Below, one piece after another: positions 57,801-64,000 of a DNA stretch of 64,000 nucleotides. Numbering within the stretch: position 1 is the stretch's first letter; each line of letters begins with the position of its first letter. Source of the DNA: Rhizoclosmatium globosum (Eukaryota; Chytridiomycota; Chytridiomycetes; Chytridiales; Chytriomycetaceae); contig MCGO01000049.1 of NCBI GenBank assembly GCA_002104985.1, positions 248,001 to 312,000 of the forward strand. Direction: 5' to 3'. The notes beneath the pieces are model-generated. The model ran no database searches, was not told the DNA's origin, and worked only from the letters and a program-made list of their open reading frames with translations. The position numbers and the translations under genes were made by a program.

Positions 57801-58586
57801 TCATTTTGTGATTGTATGGCAGAAGATGGAGTTGTGATGTCTTCCAGACGAATGACGCGTGCTGAGATTCCACGCTTGTGTAATTTATCTGTTGTGGCCA
57901 CTTCTTCCGACGGCTCAGCTGGCGCTGCGGTTGCAGCTGCACGAGTGATGGGGGCAATAATGATTTCGCAATCGTTGTCGAGGCGCAATACAGGGGCCTC
58001 TGGAGCCATAGAAACTGAATAGGAGTTATTTAGTAAGGTAATACATGAATGGCGGGTCGGCAGTTGACGCACCGACTCTGAGCCTGACGACAGTTTGTTT
58101 CCTTGCCCAGACCAACAGAATCTGGCCGACACTGACGACACGGCACTGTCTCAGGAACTCTGTCTCGAGCAATTCCGCGTTTAGTTCGATAATTTCCCAG
58201 TCATCCGGGGAGAGTGGTTCGACGTTGACAGAGGCAGCCACTTGCACGTTTGGAAGCAACTCGATCGCAGCCTATTTGAACAGTACTTTTAGAGCCCACT
58301 TCCGAGCAACAACCAACAACGCACGCGATCGCCGTCGTTGAGTCCGAGCGCGGCCGCCACCGCCGAATCAACTTCGATTGTTCGTCCCGCCGAAGAAACG
58401 CCGCCGCTCCACGAAAAGTAGAAACTCTGCTTCTTGCGCGTGACTCGGAACACGGCGCGACTCGGTGTTTTCTGTTGGTTGGTTCGTTGTTGTTTTGTGG
58501 TTGGTCAACTCAGAGTCAAGTTGGCGCAATCGAACAACAAACTTCGAGTGACGCTGCATTCGATCCGAGAACTGAAAGCGGAACAT
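54829..58586 (-). CDS. PEX1: Peroxisomal AAA ATPase PEX1
   Basis: PEX1 with PEX6 extracts the ubiquitinated import receptor PEX5 from the peroxisome membrane. N-terminal double-psi-barrel part: [48 protein letters not shown]; the split RLRV / [12 protein letters not shown] is joined by an intron with donor GTGCGT. D1 domain: [12 protein letters not shown] and [11 protein letters not shown]2 domain: [52 protein letters not shown]. The C-terminus is a helical tail ending [10 protein letters not shown]. The frame is intact through D1 and D2. The first exon is uncertain: an ATG at 58586 opens a frame ([10 protein letters not shown]) that does not join cleanly to the [11 protein letters not shown] frame. 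Confidence 0.9.
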
Positions 58587-58817
58587 TAATGTGCTGCGAC
58601 TGGAGGGGTCGCAGCGAGATGGTCACTTGCACAAGGGGATTGTGTGTGCTTCCCATGTGCTTGGTTTTTGAAGAGTAAATGATAAACTGCATACTCAAGG
58701 GAGACATTTATAATATGAATAAATGAGGTGGTATATTCCGTGGTAATGTTGTTTCAATAAAATAGTACTGGTAGTATTGGAAATGAACCATAGAGAAACA
58801 TTCTTTTACCAACTTCA

Positions 58818-60059
58818 ATGGCATTGCCATATCCTCTTCCATCCTTGAACACGCTACCAATTGAAATAATCCAGCAAATATTGATTCATCTTCCAATTGA
58901 CTCATGTCTTGGTGAAACCGGTTTCATCTCTAGCCGCACGTTTGCGCGTCTCATCTTCTCTGACCTGTGGTTCGCGAAGAAACACTTTGAATGGCAGTAT
59001 CAGCTCTCTCAATGTGGAACAAGAATATGGGACTTTATCCGTTCCAATGATCTTGGGCTGGATGGATGGGTCGCACTGCCAATCAATTACAAAGTCCAGC
59101 TGTATCAACGCCTCCTCCTGACTGATAAATACATGGGTCGTAATATCGAAGAGACTCGAGAGTATGAATCTTGGGTTACTCGCTTCCCTCTCTCGTCCAC
59201 ACTCTCATACATATTGACCAAAGCCCTCCTTCAACAAAGCTATGATGCTAGCTCCCGCAAAAATAGACTCTTTAGATGGTGTTGCCGCAGAAACCACATC
59301 GCATCGGCGAAGTACCTTCTTGAAACTGGTATCGACCCCTCCGTCCCTCAAAACGAAGGAATTCGTATCGCAAGCGAATATGGAAACTCTGAAATCGTTG
59401 CTCTCCTCATGCAGGATGCTCGAGTCGATCCGTCTAATGAATCAAATGACGCACTTTCAAAAGCAGTGAAGAACAACCACATCGAAGTTGTACGACTTCT
59501 TCTCACAGACCTGCGAGTGAATCCTAGCGAGAAGAGAAGCAACGCTATTGCTCTTGCTGCAGCATTTGGAGACTGGAATATTCTCAGCCTGCTCTTCAAT
59601 GACTCTCGCGTGAATGCACCTAGAGCAATGGCCCATGCCTTCTCTTACGCTGCAAGCGAAGGATGTCTAGACGTTGTTGAGCATTTAATCGAGCTAAACG
59701 GAGTGAACTTGGAAGATCCCAATATTCTCATGTATCCATGCCTTCGTGGACACTCGGCGATTGTGGCTGCATTGCTTGCAACCAACCGTGTTGATCCAAG
59801 CGAAAATGAGTGTAATTGTCTTTGGCTGGCTGCGACTCGTGGACATGTCGACACGGTAAAAATATTATTGAAGGATGAGAGGGTGGATCCTTCGTTGAAG
59901 GACAATGAGCTCGTGCAGTTGATGTGTGATAAAGGCCATTATGACGTTGCGCGCTTGCTTTTGAAAGATAGGCGTGTAATTTCCTATGATGCAGGGTGGG
60001 ATTATATGAGCAACAAGGAATTGAAACAGAATGTTAAAGGATTATTTAGGTATGAATAA
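58818..60059 (+). CDS. F-box-like ankyrin repeat protein
   Basis: Single exon, 413 residues. N-terminus LNTLPIEIIQQILIHLPIDS resembles an F-box, which would link it to SKP1-cullin ubiquitin ligases. From about residue 150 a row of ankyrin-type repeats follows: NHIASAKYLLETGIDPSV, GNSEIVALLMQDARVDPS, NHIEVVRLLLTDLRVNPS, then further units and GHVDTVKILLKDERVDPS, GHYDVARLLLKDRRV. The wording DxRVDPS ending each unit is uniform, typical of expanded ankyrin families in chytrids. Substrate unknown. Confidence 0.8.
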   Translation: MALPYPLPSLNTLPIEIIQQILIHLPIDSCLGETGFISSRTFARLIFSDLWFAKKHFEWQYQLSQCGTRIWDFIRSNDLGLDGWVALPINYKVQLYQRLLLTDKYMGRNIEETREYESWVTRFPLSSTLSYILTKALLQQSYDASSRKNRLFRWCCRRNHIASAKYLLETGIDPSVPQNEGIRIASEYGNSEIVALLMQDARVDPSNESNDALSKAVKNNHIEVVRLLLTDLRVNPSEKRSNAIALAAAFGDWNILSLLFNDSRVNAPRAMAHAFSYAASEGCLDVVEHLIELNGVNLEDPNILMYPCLRGHSAIVAALLATNRVDPSENECNCLWLAATRGHVDTVKILLKDERVDPSLKDNELVQLMCDKGHYDVARLLLKDRRVISYDAGWDYMSNKELKQNVKGLFRYE

Positions 60060-60187
60060 AAAGCGTGCGTTCTCACATTACGCGTCGTTTTATTCTTTGA
60101 CATAAGAGTGAGATAAGAGGCATTAATCACAACGAAAAACAAACAACATCCGAAAAAGTCAACTATGTCCACCCAATCCCCGAATAT

Positions 60188-61586
60188 TTACTCGGCCTTC
60201 TTCTTGGAGCTACCGCTGTCCTTAATTTTAAGAGGTTTGGCCCATGTTGGAGCTGGTTCAGAAATTTCAACCAAAGTGTCCGACATCAGCTTAGAGGTGC
60301 TCGCTGAAACAGTCAACAGATGAGCTTTATAACAACGAAGTATCAAGGAAACTTACCAATCAATTGATCCATGTCATCCATCGTGAGTCCCTTCGTCTCA
60401 ATAGGAGGCAACACCTTAATTCGGATCACACCTCCTTCAAATAGAAGATTTTTGATGTTGTAAAGACTGTGGTAAGAAGACACGACTGTCGAGCGAAACA
60501 GAAAATCAGTTTAACCTCAAAGGCAGAAATGAACCTACCCATAGGCTGGATTGGAATTTGTCCCTGAATCGCCAAGACAAAGGCTCCCTTCTTGAGCGGC
60601 AACATTTCGTTTGTAGTTTGACGACTTCTTGTTCCCTCAGGGAACATGAATACACCAACCTGTAGTGTATGATATATTTAGGAACGACGCTTCATTTCAC
60701 GTGCAGGTTGGAACCCACCTTCTTCTCCTTCAACGTTTTTGCAACCTTAGACATAGTTTCGATGGCACTTCCACGGTTTGATCTGATGTGTTTTCTTGTC
60801 AGTAAGACATATAACAGAGTTTTTCTAAAGTCTCACCGGTTGATGAAGACGTTTCCAGCAAGACTCATGTACCATCCCATGAATGGAATGTATTTAATTG
60901 ATTCTTTGGCCTGAAGGAGATAATTTTAGTTTTTGGTGTAATGTTGTTGAATGGAAGCGGTTTAACGAACCAAGATGACAGCTTTCTTTGGGAAGGCATT
61001 TGACCTACGATGATGTTGATGTTAGCGAACTGCTCCTGGAAGGACAAGCAAGACAAGGGTCTGATAATGTTCCAACAGTTTGATTGTGTCCCCATCATCC
61101 ATTCAACAGCAGTCATTCCATAGCCGCCACATAGCCATGCCAATTGATCGATTGTATGCTGGCGTAATGCCAAAGTCAAGATGCAGCCCAACAATTACTT
61201 GACGCCAACCGTTACCCAACTCCATGCCCCAACCGGAAACGCCAACACCCAAACAAGACTCACATGGCAACAAAGTCCATCTCACTCTGATGGTTACAAA
61301 TAAACACAGCAGGTCTGCGCTCATCAAACTCAGTGTTCCCAACCAGCTCGACTCTAATTGGAAGGAACCAGTTGCATAAATGTTTGTACGCCCACGCCAG
61401 CTGCGGGTTCCCGTCCCGATCCATTCCAATGAGTGGCATGACGATACAGGCGATCATTGCGTAGGTTGTTGCAACGGGGATCAGGAGGATGAGGACGGCC
61501 ATGCGGACAACGAATCGGGTCTGTGGCGTTGTGGCAAACAGGAAGCCAAACAGAATGAGGAGGATGAAAAGGAGGATCGTGTTCAT
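60188..61586 (-). CDS. 1-acyl-sn-glycerol-3-phosphate acyltransferase
   Basis: Makes phosphatidic acid from lysophosphatidic acid in the ER membrane. Exons from 61586: 61586-61264, 61004-60971, 60910 down through AGNVFINRSNRGS, then VGVFMFPEGTRSR, then VVSSYHSLYNIKNL, ending at TAA 60188. The NHX4D motif is NHQSEMD, the second block is AFPKKAVILAKESIKYIPFMGWY, and the third is FPEGTRSR. Two hydrophobic segments stand at the N-terminus (MNTILLFILLILFGFLF and MAVLILLIPVATTYAMIA). A Met at 61646 is an alternative start that would add 20 residues. The first intron (61005-61263) is 259 bp, unusually long here. The C-terminus is short and basic (SSKKKAE). Confidence 0.9.
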
Positions 61587-61751
61587 TTTGATGATGGGTG
61601 TTTGACTTTGGGGAGAAGTTGGGGATGAATTTCTGAAAGCCCACATCAACCCATGTGGTTCACAAACGTGGTCAAGAAAGACGGAGCGGTATATTCAAGG
61701 ACTAATCAACATACAATAATGATAATAATAACAATCATATCAGCCAACATT

Positions 61752-64000
61752 TACTCCTTGCCTCCTGCGCCTTTTTTCGCGCCTTTCAAGACCGCATTTG
61801 CAGAGCCCATGGCCTGAGGAACTCGCGGGAACCCACAAAACTTATCATAAACTGCAGTGACTCGGAAAAGACCCTCCTGACTGGTCGTAATATCATACTA
61901 TAAACGTAGTTTTGTCAGAGATTCAATCAAATATACGAACTGAAATGTCTTACGTGATGAGTTTCGACATTCGTGATAGTGAAGGATTCTTCTGACATGG
62001 AAGCCTTTTTGTTGCTCTTGGATCCAGAAGCCTGCGACAAGTCCAGACGACTATAAGTGAAACTGAATGGCGGAGTTCCCAAAAAGTCAATGCCAATAAC
62101 AGTCTCATCGCCTAAACAATAAAGAGTAAATTAAAGATCTTTGCACAGAGAATAACACAAACCTTCACGAATATCTTCGATACGATCCTCACCACCATCA
62201 ACAATTGCAGTCGGCAAGTTATACACCTTAGTCGTCAAATCGGCTGGTTTGGTGCAGCAATTCATGTGGTTACAAACTTGAGCAATCTTCACTGTTCCAG
62301 GCTCGGCAGCATACAAAGTCAAGAGTGGATCCACAATTTGCACACTCTCCTGCTTCACACCGTCAAATTCGTATGTGACAGTGAATGGTGGTGTTCCTTG
62401 AAGAGTGTAACTCAGGATATCTCCCACACAGACACTTTCTTTGTTGAGACTGGCAATTCTAGCAACGTCGCTTACTGCAACACTAATTACGCTTGCAGCA
62501 TCCTCTCGATCAAACACTCGTTCACAACCAGTCGCGTCTGAGATAGACACCAATTGAATACCATATTTACCAGTAGAACTCAAAGTTGGAGGCTTGAAGT
62601 TGTGGATGTTGGAGTTGATATTGTTGAGGCGAATTACTTCACGAGGGTGATTTTCGTGCTTGAGTTCCAGAGTGAGAGAAAATGGAGCTGTTCCTTGAAG
62701 TTTGATTGACACGGCGCTGTTAGTGTCTTCTGGATTATCGCCGAGGCATTGGAACACTTTTTCACGCCCATCGACAAACACAGCGTTAGGGCGCGACAGG
62801 ATTGTTTGACGAAGCTTGAGGGGTGCTTTAGCGCCATTATTAGGCTTCTTGTAATTGTCGTCCGTGATGTGGGTAAACGAGTACGTGTAAGTGTTGGGTG
62901 TGTCGGTTAAGAGTGGAATCCTGGCAACTCGGCCTCCAGAAGTATCTTGTTTTGTAGCGAGACGATGAGTTTGCCCAGTTGCAAGATCAGTGGCATCAAT
63001 GGTGTAAGAGATGGCGAAGGGTGCCTTTCCTGAGGCCAAGACTTCAAAACCATCATCCACTCCTTGGCAAATACTTTGACGAACAAGAACTCCTTCAGCA
63101 GATGAAGTTTCGTACTCTTTAGCAGAAATCTCAAGTCTTGGTCTCGGTATGGTTTTCACTATTGAAAAGTTAGTATTGATTGAAATCGAGAAGGAACCCA
63201 CCTTGACACTCGACCGGTCTTGCAGTACCAGCACAGTACATATCACTCACTTCTGAAATTTCGTAAGTACCGGCTGCGTTAACGCGAACAGAGTCCCGGT
63301 CAGTCAAGCCCTTTAGCTCAAATACTTGTCCAGGATTCTCCTTTTTCACATACTTGACATTGAATGGTTGTCTGTTCTAGAGGTTCAGCAAATTTGACCC
63401 CCAAAGAAAAATCAGTTACCTTCCAGTAAGTCCAATAGGAAGTACAACCGAATCACCCTCAAGAAGGTTGACAACCTTGGGGCAAGTAAATGCACCCGAA
63501 GGTCGCTGCGCCAAAACTTCAATACCAACGTCTGGAGTCTCCAATAACCAACTGCAGCCATTCGCGTCGGTAATCTCAATCAAATCGACAACGTATGAGC
63601 CAGCTGCAGCAAACTTTGGAGTCTCGATTTCAAGGTAAGACTTTTCAACGCGGTCCAATGTGACACGCTCTTTATGAGTCTCAAAAATAATTTCGTAAGT
63701 GAGTTTCCATGGTCCACTGCCTGATAAGGTCACTGGAAGTGTGGCACTATCGCCAATACAGCGAGTAAGTTTTTGGGGATTCGTGAATCGCGCTTCGGAT
63801 TGAGGGTGGATAATTTGAGTAATTGAGACATTATCAATTGGGATTCCTTCCGTGTAAGTTGCATCACCGACCTAAAGGGATTGATAAGTTAAAATTTCCA
63901 ACTCAAGTCCACAGACTAACCTCTTGAAACTCATAAACATATGTTCCAGGCAATACAGGCTTGAAACTTAAGCTGTCCCGCAATTTGTTCACCTTAGCTG
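61752..64000 (-). CDS. Nuclear pore membrane nucleoporin POM152-like, 3' part
   Basis: Runs off the right edge, so the 5' end with the membrane anchor is not in the window. The visible 3' part encodes a row of Ig-like cadherin-fold repeats, as in the lumenal part of fungal POM152: each has a CxGD or similar entry (VFQCLGDNPEDT, SVCVGDILSYTLQGTPPFT) and a YEF-type strand. The C-terminus is Lys/Gly-rich (LKGAKKGAGGKE) with TAA at 61752-61754. Several GT-AG introns of 40-60 bp interrupt it (for example near 62113-62160 and 63160-63200). POM152 forms the lumenal ring of the fungal nuclear pore. Confidence 0.85.

Noticed and set aside
58010..58100. Frame conflict in PEX1 between the N-terminal domain and the next exon
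   Set aside because: Using donor GTGCGT after RLRV instead of the later GTATTA gives a clean phase-1 intron and the conserved protein sequence.
1..64000. CRISPR array, rRNA, bacterial operons or riboswitches
   Set aside because: No regularly spaced repeats with unique spacers and no rRNA signature were seen; the gene structure is eukaryotic throughout.

Overview
The window is nuclear DNA of a zoosporic (flagellated) fungus, most likely a chytrid. Genes are dense, split by GT-AG introns mostly of 40-65 bp, and lie only tens to hundreds of bases apart. Fungal markers (a POM152-type nucleoporin, an AIP1-type WD40 protein, PEX1) sit beside ciliary genes (CFAP210/CCDC173-like, ARL3). A degenerate Crinkler-type gene and Frizzled-type receptors also fit chytrids. 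The species cannot be named from sequence alone.

Left block (1-19 kb): two tandem Frizzled-like seven-helix receptors on the minus strand (110-2234, 2307-4549); head-to-head with them, 55 bp away, a protein kinase with two WW domains (4605-7554); mitochondrial cysteine desulfurase NFS1 (7638-9590, minus); an EDEM-type GH47 protein whose GH47 and PA-domain parts can be joined by a long intron (9662-13090, minus); proteasome assembly chaperone 3 (13197-13783, minus); and condensin SMC2 (14482-18984, plus), which carries three one-base frame breaks near its 5' end.

Middle block (19-36 kb): a transposon island. It holds two decayed copies of one DDE transposase family (20.2-21.4 kb plus, 33.9-35.3 kb minus), an IS630/Tc1-type transposase interrupted by a complete copia-like ORF that lacks an integrase (21.8-27.0 kb), a pogo-like DDE transposase with one internal stop (28.8-31.1 kb, minus), a copia RT/RNase H fragment (32.0-33.0 kb, minus), a palindrome-bearing repeat, and a SAM-like ORF pair. 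Next comes an AT-rich gene for an unknown protein with internal ~75-residue repeats (36.2-39.4 kb, minus).

Right block (40-64 kb): CFAP210-like ciliary protein (minus) divergent from the 16-exon autophagy lipid-transfer protein ATG2 (plus); ARL3 (minus); a broken Crinkler-type ATPase/nuclease gene (plus); AIP1/WDR1 (plus, with 16- and 20-nt coding exons at its 5' end); an orphan seven-helix protein (minus); PEX1 (minus); an F-box-like/ankyrin protein (plus); a lysophosphatidic acid acyltransferase (minus); and the 3' part of a POM152-type nucleoporin running off the right edge (minus). The core genes serve unrelated housekeeping pathways (Fe-S clusters, ERAD, chromosome condensation, autophagy, peroxisomes, nuclear pore, lipid synthesis, flagellum), so their order does not imply a shared pathway. 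Exon coordinates come from reading splice consensus together with frame and family conservation; no transcript data were available.
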